64,000 nt of DNA from Karstenula rhodostoma CBS 690.94 (lineage: Eukaryota; Ascomycota; Dothideomycetes; Pleosporales; Didymosphaeriaceae): the NCBI GenBank assembly GCA_010093485.1, contig MU001499.1, positions 496,001-560,000 on the forward strand, read 5' to 3'. The number at the start of each line of letters is the position of its first letter. The stretch's first letter is position 1. This document shows positions 43,803 to 55,444 of this stretch, one piece after another. The notes beneath the pieces were generated by a model, which saw only the letters and a program-made list of their open reading frames with translations, was not told the origin of the DNA and did not search any database. The translations under genes were made by a program, and so were the position numbers.

Positions 43803-46800
43803 GGTCGCGCTCGCCGAACAACACCAGAAGAAGGGAAAGTTTGGAGCATAGTCAAGCGACACGATCACGACAAAAAACTAAAGTGTCTGCGTCCAGCTTG
43901 CACGCGAGCTGCAACATGCGCCTTGACTCCGCAGCCCCATTGTCCCCGGCCTCGCTAAGCAACCGATGTGGTGTGCAGGCGTTGTCGTTGGACGCCGCCT
44001 CGCTTACACGCTTTCTCAGGGTCCATCCTCAAGGACCAGAGTTCTCGCGAGAAGATTATCTGCATGTTTCAGGATCCGTTGTAAGATGAGTGGTGTGGAT
44101 TCTGGCAGACTGTTAGGCACTTTGAGAAGATTTCTTTTTTTTAGAGGAATCGAGCCTGAAGTCTGTTCCCAAGATTCCCCGCAGATCCACGTTTTTCACC
44201 TGCCGCAAGCGTCACCAGCGTTCCATCAATGTGTTTCGCCCATAGTCCGACTTCCAGGTCGCTGCTCTCTCTTATACTGAAACAGTACGATCGATCTTGT
44301 GCACCGGTGACGTCCCGAGCCTCGAAGACACCCGACGATCGGTCCTTGCCTAGAGTGCATGGATCATGCTGAATCTCGCCGTCGTACATAACCCAAGCCA
44401 AGCGAGGCATGCAGTGAAATACATATCTGGCTAACGGTCTTCTAGAAGATCGCGTGCAAGCGATTGTCTATCTGACGCAGGCCGCTCATCAGCTCGAAGC
44501 GAGGGTCCATAGTTACTACTACATATCCCGAGATGGCTACAAGTATCCTGATCCTGCCGCCTGTCGCTTGCCACCGACCATCTACGTCAACTCTCGGACT
44601 ACCACTACCTGGGACCACTTACTCGAACGAGAGCGCTCGGCTCGGTGACCACCTCTTCAAGTCAGGGTGAAGATGCGCTCCACTGTGATTCCTTGGAAAA
44701 TACCGCCGAAGCACCCCCATATTGCGAACTTCCGCAGGTTGCGACGTTTTCGCTACAACCATAGCTCGACATCCTGCCGACCGAGGCCCACACCCACCAC
44801 GCGACCATCACGCGCCCATCACACGCTACGAACTCGGTAATCTTGCCTTGATCCCTATCGAGGATGACCAGGAGCACCAGTGCACCCCCGCGCGGCTTGG
44901 TGGTTGCAAAAATGCCGGCACAATAACCCGTCCCCTATACCCGCCCAAAGCTTTATCCAAGCGAAGTGAAACGATGCAGCACAGCTACCGACGTCGTGGA
45001 CGACACGCCGTGTTCGCACAAGCCTGCGTGGAATGCGAGGCCGGACATGTCAAAGAAGCCATTTGGCTTTTTCATCGGCATTTCAAGCCTCGGTTCTGCG
45101 CCCAGTTGCTACACTGCAGGGTATACGACAGCTGAGTCAACAGCACCCACGTGAGCCGCGGGCAGCCACACTCTGTCTGTCGGTCCCCATCACATTCTTC
45201 ACATGAAGTGTGCAGGTCGCTGCGGCGTGCAGTAGTCAGCCCTACCAAGAATCACAGCAATCTAGAAAGCTGACCGGCTCGCATCACCGATCAAGTGACT
45301 GGCAGCAGCTGCGTCCACCCAGCGCCGCATCATACGCCCGATGACCTCTAGTAGATACCATAGGTCTAGGCGTGAGGTCCTGTAAGGCACACTTTACCGC
45401 GTGGCCTGCTCATCGGTGAGCGCCCCAAAGTTCGGAAAACTGCTTTGCTGGATTGGGGGACGTTCGCAGCTGCTGCAAGGTCTCCTCACCGATGGCGAGC
45501 ACCCACACAGTCATCGCTCGGCGCTGGAACGATCCCGTGGGGTGCGTGATGCTCACCGCGAAACAGGTATGATGGTGGAGCGGTGTGCCGCGTCCATGCG
45601 AACGGTATGTGTCTTGATGAATAGCAGCGCGTTCTCCAGGGTAGATGGCATCTGTGAACCTAGTTCCAGACATGCGTGGTCGTCTGGACAGTGGACACAG
45701 CCAGACCTCCATCGCCCCTCCCACACGTCCTTCCCGCTGCTTTCGCACGAAGATGCCGACCATCTGCATAGCATGCCCGGCATAATCCCATCCCTGCTCA
45801 ATCAGCAAGCCCGCTTGTCGGCAATGGCCCATCTCCTAACAATACCCGACCGTGAGTGTCCACTGTTCGGCCCAGGTCTGAGGTTCAAGCGTCCTGAAAC
45901 AAGAAACACGTCCGCAGGGGGGCAGCAAACCCACCTTCGGTATAATACAATGCGGCTTCCGCCGTGGGGGACAAGCTTAGCTCACTTCCTATAGCGGTCC
46001 AATTTCTGGGGTATATGCTGTGCCACCTCTGATGTGTAGAAATGCATGTCGAAGCAGGCAACGCGGCTGCCGCATGTACTGCCGTATGTATGTGCGAGCA
46101 ACGTTCCCATCGTAGGTAATTGCAGCTGCAGGATCTCGCGAACGTGCCTTCGATCGAAGAAGATAATTCGATTCAAGAAAGAGGGGAAGCGCCCTCGCTG
46201 GTGATCACGCACCCAAAGCAACTCCCCGTGCAGCGTCTCAATAGCTCACCGTCTCGTCTCGCTCATGTCGCCACAGGTTTACCCGCAAGCGAACGGGCGA
46301 TGAGGGAACTCCTCTGTCCTGTCTTCTCGCCCACGTCCCCTTCCACGCCACACTCTGTACCCACCCCCCCACGCCTCTACCGTGCCCGCGGACGACGCTT
46401 CCTCAACCCCTGCCCTCCACGATCCCACCACACCCGGATGAATGCACGCGAGCACTTCGAGCAATGAGCGACGCGCACACTGCGCAGCCGTTTCTTTAAT
46501 TAAGACATATCAATAATCCAGGGCGCTAGCATGAGTCGCGGCAGGCGGAACCGCGGTGCTCGCGAAGTGCAGCCAGGGAATTGCGTTACGGCAGAGAGCG
46601 GGGCGAGCGAGGGAGCCGACGCTCGGTGTGCTCGATGGGGGCAAGCGCCGTGCTGGTGGCCGGAGATGCCGCATTGCATACATATTCAGGGTGAACGAGT
46701 GGTGCAGCGGAGCGTGAAGGGCCGATTAGTGATACGCGTCTGAGTGGTGAAGGTGTCATTGCCTAGGCAGATGCGGTCGCGCTCCGTGCACGCCAACACT

Positions 46801-47261
46801 CGTGCCTCAAAGACACGTCATGTCTTGGACGGAGCGCAACATGCCTTGAGCCACCGCGACGGCCTCCTTCCAGTGCGATAGAACGATGGGAAAGCAGATG
46901 ACCTCAGTCCGTACAAGTAGCTCCAGCCGTGGACAGATTAGGAAAAATACGAGAGCAGTACAGAAAGCAACAAGCCGAAGCCTTTGCAAGGTCCAGACTT
47001 GACAACGGGCCATACCCAAATTTTTGCAGACGAAGCCAACCCATGCCGAAGGAATTAAATGCGCTGCGGTAGTCAAACGTGTGCGTAAAGAAAGAAGAGA
47101 AGAGTGCCGGAGTATGCCAACCCCCATAAGCCATAACCCCAATTCCGTTCCATGTCCAGTTCCCGCCAGTCGATAAATCAGACCAAATTCCAAAACTCCA
47201 ATGCTCGAACATATCGTAAATGTGATGTGTGCGTCGGCCGTATGCGTATGTGTGCAAGTGC
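43803..47261. other. 3.5-kb intergenic region
   Basis: Space between two minus-strand genes. No gene could be supported. A minus-strand frame at 44141-44410 (89 codons, two Cys) reads somewhat like the end of a small secreted protein, but no signal-peptide exon was found upstream. Other frames (45401-45994, 46807-47349) overlap on opposite strands and are featureless. Confidence 0.45.
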
Positions 47262-49064
47262 TTATGTTGCGAGGAAGTCCCATCCCTTTTGATGGATTAT
47301 TTTCTCCCAGTCCCAAGAGTCGGGGTCGTCGATGTCCATGAGGTGCCATATCTGATCTACGACTTCTTTTGCCGAGTTGATATTTCCCAAGCCTGTGACT
47401 GCCATCAAACCACTAAAAGCCCTGTTGATCTCGAAGCGTTGGTCTTCTTCGAAAGCGGCGCATCCCATCAGGAACAGCGGCAACAGAACGTTACTCTGGA
47501 TCCAGCCCTCTGCGGGCAGCTCGTTGATGTATTTGATCCCATCGTCAACAGCCGATCTGATGTACGGGTCCGGCTTAGACTTCTTCGTCGTCCGGTACAG
47601 ATAAACCCAGGTCGCTTGACGGTACAGCATGGACAGTGTGTAGCGTGGAGTGTTCGGTGTCTGGGGACAAACCCAATTGCGGAGACCTGTGTCGATTGCG
47701 TGAGCAGTAAGTAACGCCTCATAGTCCATAACAGGTTCTATCTTTTCATCGATGCGTGTTCGGAGTTTCCTTCTCAGATTGCTGATTTTCGAGATGAAAC
47801 CGAAGAGTCCGTCGGAGACACCAATGAGGCCGGCCGTCTCAAGGTTGATCTGGAAAGGGAGGCTGAAATTCTCCATCATGGGTACTTCGGTGCCATCAAG
47901 AGATGTTATCTCACTAGCTATCCAGTGATAGTAGAAGAATTCGTCGAAGAGGTTCTGAAACTCGGGGTTTTGTAGTTTCTGGTTCAGTGCGATTTGCCTT
48001 GCAGCAATCATGTGCATTCGGTATTCCCCCGAGGTGTTTCCGTCACAGATGGCGTGTAGAAGGTGGAGCAATATCTGAGCAACGTTGGAGTCTTCGTACC
48101 GCATAGTGCCACCCTCGCCGGCCTTCTGGCGCTGCAGATCTTGGTTCAGCAAGTGTAGAGCTTTGCCTCGGTGAAACACCTGCCTGTCCTCGTACTCCTG
48201 TGAGGGAGCTTGTGAACAGAGATGTGATGCCGACAGACACAGCACTGAGTGCATTAACCCCTCGTGCTGGAGGGCCATTGGTAATAGGATCTTCGTGAAG
48301 GGGTTCGTGTTTTGGTCGTTGTGCAGACTAAGGACAGCGCTGGCCCTGCTGACGAAATGCTGCAGCAACGTACGGTCGATGTCCGTCTCTACTCCTCCCA
48401 TGAGCGGCGGCAGTTCGAATTTCACCTCGACACTCATTCGCCGCGCTGCACAGGCGTTAGCTTTCATCCGCGTCGGGAGAGGACTAGAATGACCTTCTGC
48501 TGCCCTTTCTTTGCCACTTCTCCATATTTCGACAGGCTTATAGCCTTCGCAGTGTATATTGTTCTTCTGGCAAGACAGACCTACGAAGCATCAGCAGATG
48601 GTCAGCTCGCTCGATGTGGTGTGATTACAAAAGGGCTTCGTCTCGTCGCACTTCTTCTTTCGCTTGCGACACGTTGTACATCCCGTTTTTGAACGTGCCT
48701 TGGCTGCTTTGGACGCGGCGGTGGGGAAACGAGGAGGATGGATGCGTGGCCGGCCCCTAGCGCGTCTCAGTCGTACCGGTTCGGTTGGTGATATTGGGGT
48801 GTCGTCTGCAACAGGCTCGGGCTTGACGTCTAACAATTGGAGCTCTATCTCCTCGATCTTGGGCACAATCTCGTCGGATCCGTCTCTTGAATCTAGGCGG
48901 CCTTCGGATAGAGAATCTGTGGTGGAGACGGCATTCGAGTCGAAGGTTGGTGTGTTCGCCGGAGAATCGCTGCTGGACGACATGGAAGGCTGAGGAGAGG
49001 AGCTGATGCTCAGGCGAGCTTGCGCTGCCGTCGACGGTTGGCCGAAGTTGATGGTAGAGATCAT
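47262..49064 (-). CDS. Zn(II)2Cys6 transcription factor, Fungal_trans_2 type
   Basis: Minus-strand exons 49064-48629, 48580-48494 and 48445-47262 give 568 residues; introns are 48 bp each. The N-terminus is Ser-rich and acidic, followed by an AT-hook-like RRARGRPRIHPPR (about residues 100-112). The zinc cluster crosses intron 1: Cys129, 132, 139, 146, 149 and 156 (CTTCRKRKKKCDETKPFC, then LSCQKNNIHCEGY), standard CX2CX6CX6CX2CX6C. The C-terminal 390 residues (LLQHFVSRASAVLSLHND, LLPMALQHEGLMHSVLCLSASHL, FDEFFYYHWIASEITSLDG, DDGIKYINELPAEGWIQSNVLLPLFLMGCAAF) match the Fungal_trans_2 effector domain (PF11951). The second intron (48446-48493) is in frame without a stop, has a weak GTCATT donor but a strong CTAAC branch, and may be retained. 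Targets are unknown. Confidence 0.85.
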
Positions 49065-52000
49065 TCGAGCGAGGAACAGACGGGATCAATGGCTACCGTA
49101 CGTGGTGGACATGCATTGGACACGGGCTGATGGTGGAAGCGGAGGAGCGTAGGCGAGGGGGAGGCCCCGAGAGCTTAATGCCGAGCGTAATCACCGTGCA
49201 AGCGGATGGGTAGCAACTGTCGCACTGTATCAAAGAGCGGGCGCACGGGAACTGCACAGGCTGGAACGTACGCGACGCTCCAGGAATGCGAGAAAGCAAA
49301 GGGTCCAAGTCGGTCGCTCCAGCGGTCGAGACGGCAACGTTGCGGGCGGGGGTGAGGAGCCTTTAGCGAATCGTACGACAAGCCAATAGTATGCGTGCAG
49401 CACGGTCGCACACGGCTGCGTCCACGACGTAGTCAAGCAGCGTTCAAGCACCGCGCGGGAAAATCGGGTGGCGAGAAGCTGGGGCCTGTAGCTGGGTAGT
49501 CGGATGTGACAAGAGGTAGAACGTGGTCGAGTGGGAGCGAAAAGCGCAAGAGAGGATCGACCTGAGAGCGGGGACAGTGGAGGTAATACGCTTTATCGAC
49601 CAGGGAGGAGCAGTAAAGAGCCGGGGCAGGGGACACGAGAAGGGGGCAACCCTGACAACGTCGCGGCCGGGCTAGTGTACACTGCGCAGAGGCGGCAAGA
49701 TATGGGAAACAGGGTACAAGGTAGGTTTGATAAAATAACGATTCCTGGTGTGCCCGACACCATGACCAAGTCGATTCCACTACCACCGGGCGAGGCACGC
49801 GAAGTGGAACCTGAGGAGCCATCTCTCTGTGCCCACTGCTGGTCTCGCATATCCTAAGCGCGACGACTAGCATTGGAAAACGAGCATTGATCAGCCCGCG
49901 GGACGTGTGGATGATTGCCCCGGAAGAGGATCGAGCATGCTCGTGCTCGTACTGACGCCGGTGAGCACTAGCCTCCACAAGAGACTGCAATCTCTCAGGC
50001 GGCAGGTGTATATACATGGTGCTGATCCCGCGGGACGTCCGCACTGGTGTCGATATGATTGATGGACAGCGGGGAAGCATGCCTTCGTAGCAGCCTCGTG
50101 TGGTCTGATTCGCTCACGCTATCCACGGCCGAGACCGACTCGCCATGCCAGCCTTTCCGTCGTTGCTGTTTCGTGTGCTCATTGAACAACGACCCAAACG
50201 CCATCGAAACGGCGGCTGGCCGCCCAAGCACCTAGTGACGCCGCCATCTTTTGGTCTGGGCTTCGAGCATCGCGGGTGGGCTCAGCCCCACTTTGCTAGT
50301 ACATTGCGCATTCCACTGTCGCCTTGTATCAATGCGTCCACGAACGAAGACTGGAACGTCGCTTGCTCTTCGGCCGACGTAAGACGGAATACCGTATCAG
50401 TCAACAAATAGGGCCATGACTGCGCTAGTCTCGCAGTGTCCAATGTTGGAAAGTTCACGCGCAGGGACGCGTCTGCAAGGACGTCGGGGCGCTCATGTCC
50501 TCTGCAGCCTGCCGGATCTGGGGTCAGCCAGCCAGCCAGCCAGAGGTAAGAACCAGCCACAAAGCCTGACGCTACAAAGGGTCGGTACGGGCCATGTCGT
50601 ACGCACCTCGTGTACCAGGCGGAGAAAGAGCCGCTTCACTTCTGTCGCTGCTCCGCGTCGGGATAGCTGCTGGCTGTTCACAATACTTATTTGGGTCGGA
50701 GCGGGAGCGGGACGGCTCATAACTTTACGCACGCTCCAGAAGCTGGCTCCAAAAGGGCCGCTCCCGTCGAACCCTGAGTTTTGACATCGGGTTGAGCCGA
50801 GCAAACGCGGAGACAAGATGGCAGTATGCTCTCTGCCTCTGCACAGAACAATTCGCGCCAGCGCTTCCGTCCATCCTGCATGACCCAGATGTGGTTTCGG
50901 ACGAGCGACTGGCGACGGCGGCGGTGGCTTAAGCAGCGTGTGAGCTTGCAACGTCATCTGGCTCCTGACACTGCCTGATTTTCCGACCTAGTATCAATGT
51001 CAGAGCGGCTGTCGGCTCAAACTACCATCATCCGGTTTAATGCTGCAAAGTGGAGACTGCATGCAGTGTCGCGCTCAGAACGACGTTCGGATCGCCGTCT
51101 TGCAGTAGTGGTCCTTGATACCCGCTATGAGGCCGGCAATCGACGCGTAACCCACTAAGGACAAGCGGTCGTGAGTCGTGAAAGAGAGAGAGAAAGTGTG
51201 TGTCCACCTTCACAGCCATCGCATCCAGACGCCAGCGCGGGCTCGGTGTGGGATGGTGGTGTGACGTGCATACTTAGTGTGAGATGGCGCAAAGAAGTGA
51301 TTCGCAAGCGGGGGCCTGCGGCCCGCTGTGCATGGAACTTGGAGGTGCCAGTTCCGACGGGTGGCTCAGCAACAACAGTGTCGCGAAAAGATCTTCCTCG
51401 CTAATGCGCGAAATATGGACAATACGAATTGCCAATCGACTGTGGATCATGGTGCGGACACCTGCCCTACCATTGTAGAGCATACAGAGGATGCGATGTT
51501 GGGAGCTGCGCGGGCGCTATCCGAACAACTTCGCGGGAGTGGCTGGGACATGGACGGCCTGTCTCCAGTGGCCTCACTTGTGATTCATTATCGGCCCGTT
51601 ACGCTCCAAGTGGCGTCTATTCACGTGCGTGGGTGTCCACCTGACCCGGGAAGGCTGTGCGAGCCCATGCTGAGAGTCGAGCGTGATGGGGCCCCCGGGA
51701 AGGGCTTACTGTGGTTGCAGCCCTATCTTTTCGCAGTGGAGACTTCTTAGCCCGGCAGCAGAGACTATCTAGCAACGTTTTTTAATACTAAAAGTAGCAT
51801 ACGCTTTCCTGCTTAGAGTAGTTTTAGCTCTTTTAGTATATCTTTACTACTTTAATTACTCCCTGCTTCGGAGGACCTACTGCTGAAAGACAGGGCGGCA
51901 ACCACAGTATACGTGCGTCTCGTGTCACCTGTGCGGATGGTGCCCAATGATGAGCGATTGGAATGGGGTTTGCAAGAGTGGTCAAAGTGAATGGTTCTTT

Positions 52001-52225
52001 TGGTAACGCACCATCAATTGCAAGGATGGGTGTCGGTGGAGTCGAGCCTTGGCGCTTCCGGACCGACAGTTTATCCGATAGGTGAAAGCGCGTTCACGAT
52101 TAACCGTCATCGAGCTTCCACAGCAAGACACTCACCGGAGTGCAGCCATGCTACCGCGCCGACCGCGTCATCCGCCTCTCTAGGACTGCGCGCGTGCGGC
52201 AGTTCCGACCAAACACCTCGATACC
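49065..52225. other. 3.2-kb divergent intergenic region
   Basis: Space between the Zn2Cys6 gene (minus) and CFT2 (plus). A 215-codon minus frame (50080-49433) is the longest, but it is Pro/Ser/Arg/Cys-rich, unspliced and without any recognised motif, so it is not called. (CCAG)n runs at 50528-50544. An AT-rich island lies at 51776-51862. Confidence 0.45.
51776..51862. repeat. AT-rich island with inverted repeats
   Basis: About 87 bp of A/T- and TpA-rich DNA. TACTAAAAG (51786-51794) is the exact reverse complement of CTTTTAGTA (51830-51838), 35 bp apart. TTAGAGTAGTTTTAG resembles TTAGAATAGTTT in the island at 25631. It is likely a RIP-mutated relic or MITE-like fragment. Confidence 0.5.
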
Positions 52226-55089
52226 ATGTTTACTTTCACACCGCTCCTGGGCGCGCAGTCACCGTCGCCTGCGTCGCAATCATTGCTGGAGTTCGATGGC
52301 GGCATCAAGGTGCTCGTAGACGTGGGCTGGGACGAGAGCTTCGATGTAGAGAAGCTGAAGGAGATTGAGAAGTACGTGGTTAGCTTGCGCAGTGCGCGCA
52401 ACATTGGAAGCGGGCGTTGCGCCGGGAACTTAGTTAGGAGCGCTCGCGCTCACCATAGCAACTTCATAACAAAGAAATGTACTGACTGTTTTGTACCAGA
52501 CACATCCCGACTCTCTCATTTATCCTTCTCACCCATGCCACCACTGCGCACATCGGTGCCTTCGTCCATTGCTGCAAACACTTCCCTCAGTTCAAGAACA
52601 TACCCGTCTACGCAACCACCCCCGTCATCTCCCTCGGACGCACACTGCTACAAGACCTGTACGATTCAACCCCGCTGGCATGCTCAACCGTGCCAGCCGA
52701 TGCTCTCGCCGAGTCTACCTACTCTTTGGGAAACACCAATCCCAACATACTCATGCAAGCCCCGACTTCCGAAGAGATTGCCAACTATTTCGGCCTCATC
52801 AATCCACTCAAATACTCGCAGCCAACTCAGCCTCAGCAGCTGCCGAACGCGCCACCTCTCGGTACCCTCACAATCACTGCGTACAGTGCTGGACATACGC
52901 TAGGAGGAACGATATGGCACATCCAACACGGCATGGAGTCTATCGTGTATGCGGTCGACTGGAATCAAGCTCGAGAGCGTGCCTTGCCGGGCGCTGCTTG
53001 GTTTGGTGAGGTCGGAGGTGAAGTCATCAAAGAGTTGCGTCGTCCCACTGCTATGATCTGTAGCAGTAGAGGGACTGGCCTGAAGAAAGCCGTAGGGCTC
53101 AACCAACGAGACGAAGCACTTGTGTCTCTAATCAGAGAGACAGTATCGAACGGTGGCTCGGTGCTGATCCCCTCCGACTCGAGCGCGCGAGTTCTAGAAC
53201 TGGCCCATCTCCTTGAAGAGACATGGAAAGAGACGGGCAGCCAATTGAACAACGCAAAGGTGTATCTTGCAAGCAGAACCGCTGGGGCCACCATGCGTTA
53301 TGCGCGGAGTATGTTGGAGTGGATGGAGAAGGGCATCGAGAATGATTCCTTCGATTTTAAGCATATCACACTGCTCGAGCGGAGATCACGGGTCACGAAG
53401 ATGCTGGCACAGAAAGAACCTCGTGTGATCCTTGCAAGCGATACGTCGCTCGAGTGGGGCTTTTCCAAGGACGCAATAAGAAGCTTGGCATCGGATTCCC
53501 GCAACCTGGTTATTTTGACAGAGCGTATTTCAGATCTTGGAAGCTCGAACAAGGCGCTGGGCAGATTTCTGTGGGAGTTTTGGAACGAGAAAAACCCAGC
53601 TGCTGAGGGAGACGCGATCTCCCTTGCGTCTTTCTCCGGCGACGGGACGCAAGCTTTATCGAGGTCGGCCCGAGCAGTAGCACTGGATGGCCAGGAGCTC
53701 CCACTATATCAACAATATCTCGCGAGGCAACGTCAACTCCAGACTACCATGCAAGGTGATTCCGGCGCTGCGCTAGAGACCTCAGGTGCCGTTGGAGATG
53801 ATTGGTCGGCATCCACTTCGACGACTTCCGAAGACTCTGATGATGAGCATCAAGGAAGGCTGCTGAACACGGCAACGATCCTGCGCCATACGCGCAAGAA
53901 GTTGGGACTAAGCGATGAAGAGCTTGGTGTCAAAATTCTTGTCCAGCGCAAAAATGTGTACGACTGGGATGTCCGGGCAAAGAGGGGAGAAGAGAAAGTG
54001 TTTCCCTTTGTGGCCAAGCAGAGACGGGCGGACGAATTTGGCGAAGTCATTCGCCCAGAAGAGTTTGCTCGCGCAGACGACGAAGAGGTCGCTCCGGAAG
54101 CGCTACGAGAGGGAGCAAAGAAAGAGAATGAGGTGGGACAGAAAAGAAAGTGGGAAGACTTGACCATTCAAACTCGCGACGGAGGGCGCCAAAAGAAGAA
54201 TCGGAAAGCAGACACAGACGGCAAAGGACCGAATGAGGGTGGCGAGGCTTCTGATGACGAACCTGAAGACGATCTTGAGCGCATCGACGGCCCGTCGAAA
54301 GTCATCTTCGAAACAGAAACTCTACAGTTGCACTGTCGCATCGCTTTCGTCGACTTTTCTGCACTTCACGATCTGCGCATAATCAACAACCTGCTGCCTC
54401 TCATTCAGCCTCGGAAGCTTATCTTCGTTGCGGGCGATGAAGCTGAGACCGGAAAGCTGGCCGAAGAAGCCCGGACAGTACTCGCTGCGCGCGCCGGAGA
54501 AGCCTCAAACGCAGTGGACGTTTTCACGCCCAACCTGGGCGACACGATAGACGCCAGCGTCGATACGAACGCCTGGTCCGTGAAGCTCAGTCGCAACATG
54601 GTGCGAAAGCTGCAATGGCAGAAGGTTAGAGGCCTCGGTGTCGTCGCGATCACCGGGCGATTGGCGGCAGCCTCGCTCGCGCCGTCAGGTGAAGAGGAGG
54701 AAGACACGCCTGCAAAGAAGAAAGCCAGACTCGACGCTGTATCGTCCACGGCTGAAAACGACAAAATGGATGCGACACCCATCCTCGATGTCGTCCCCGC
54801 AAACTTCTCCACCGCTGTCCGCACCGTCGCACAGCCCTTCCATGTTGGCGATCTACGCCTGCCAGACCTGCGCAAGTTTCTGCAAGCTGCTGGCATGTCC
54901 GCGGAATTTGGAGGAGGTGGTGTATTGGTCATCAACAGCAGCGTGTCCGTGACGATAAACAAGCTAACGAATAGGGTTGAGGTCGATGGTGGTGCCTACC
55001 ACCTAGCAGACCGGAAGGGCGACGGAGTGACATTCTACAAAGTGAAGAGGAAGATATATGAAGGATTAGCGGTTGTCGCGGGTAGCTAG
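52226..55089 (+). CDS. cft2: CFT2 / CPSF100 subunit of cleavage and polyadenylation factor
   Basis: Two exons, 52226-52371 and 52500-55089, separated by a 128-bp intron (GTACGT donor, CTGAC branch), 911 residues. The start MFTFTPLLGAQSPSPASQSLLEFDGGIKVLVDVGWDESFD is characteristic. A metallo-beta-lactamase fold follows (HIPTLSFILLTHATTAHIGAF), but the HxHxDH zinc motif is reduced to H61-ATTA-H66. This is as expected for the inactive CPSF100 paralogue of the CPSF73/Ysh1 endonuclease. The beta-CASP region (VLIPSDSSARVLELAHLLEETW, RVILASDTSLEWGFSKDAI) is present. A charged, disordered insert (about residues 550-650: KRKWEDL, DDEPEDDLERIDG) leads to the C-terminal domain (LRIINNLLPLIQPRKLIFVAGDE, then LPDLRKFLQAAGMSAEFGGGGVLVINS). 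It acts in nuclear mRNA 3'-end formation. Confidence 0.93.
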
Positions 55090-55444
55090 AGCATTTGAAA
55101 TTGAGGTCGACATGTAATATACCGTTCCGGAGGTTGTGCAGGTACGATATCAATGGACTATGGGATTCTAACACTTCTTGTGTCCCGTTGCGAGGCCAGT
55201 CGATATTGAACTGTTACCATGACGCTAACGTCCGGAAGCGCCGTCAAAGATTTGAGAATGCTCAATACTCTCAACATATCCAAAGAAGCAGTACACACGC
55301 ACCGGCTACCTCGGACTCCACAGCGACCGGCCGAGATCGTCCCGTCCACCAAATCAACAACATGTCAGCAACAACACGCAGCCCACGCCAAACCGTCGCA
55401 ACCAAGCTCTCCTCCCGTCAACCCTCCGACGCCCGCCTCGCCCC
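55090..55444. other. convergent 3' intergenic region
   Basis: 355 bp between the ends of CFT2 (plus) and the Met/Gly-rich gene (minus). It holds both 3' ends and no other feature was seen. Confidence 0.5.

Noticed and set aside
49433..50080. 215-codon minus-strand ORF in the CFT2 upstream spacer
   Set aside because: It starts with a real ATG but is Pro/Ser/Arg/Cys-rich, unspliced, lacks any recognisable motif and overlaps plus-strand frames. It was not called without expression data.
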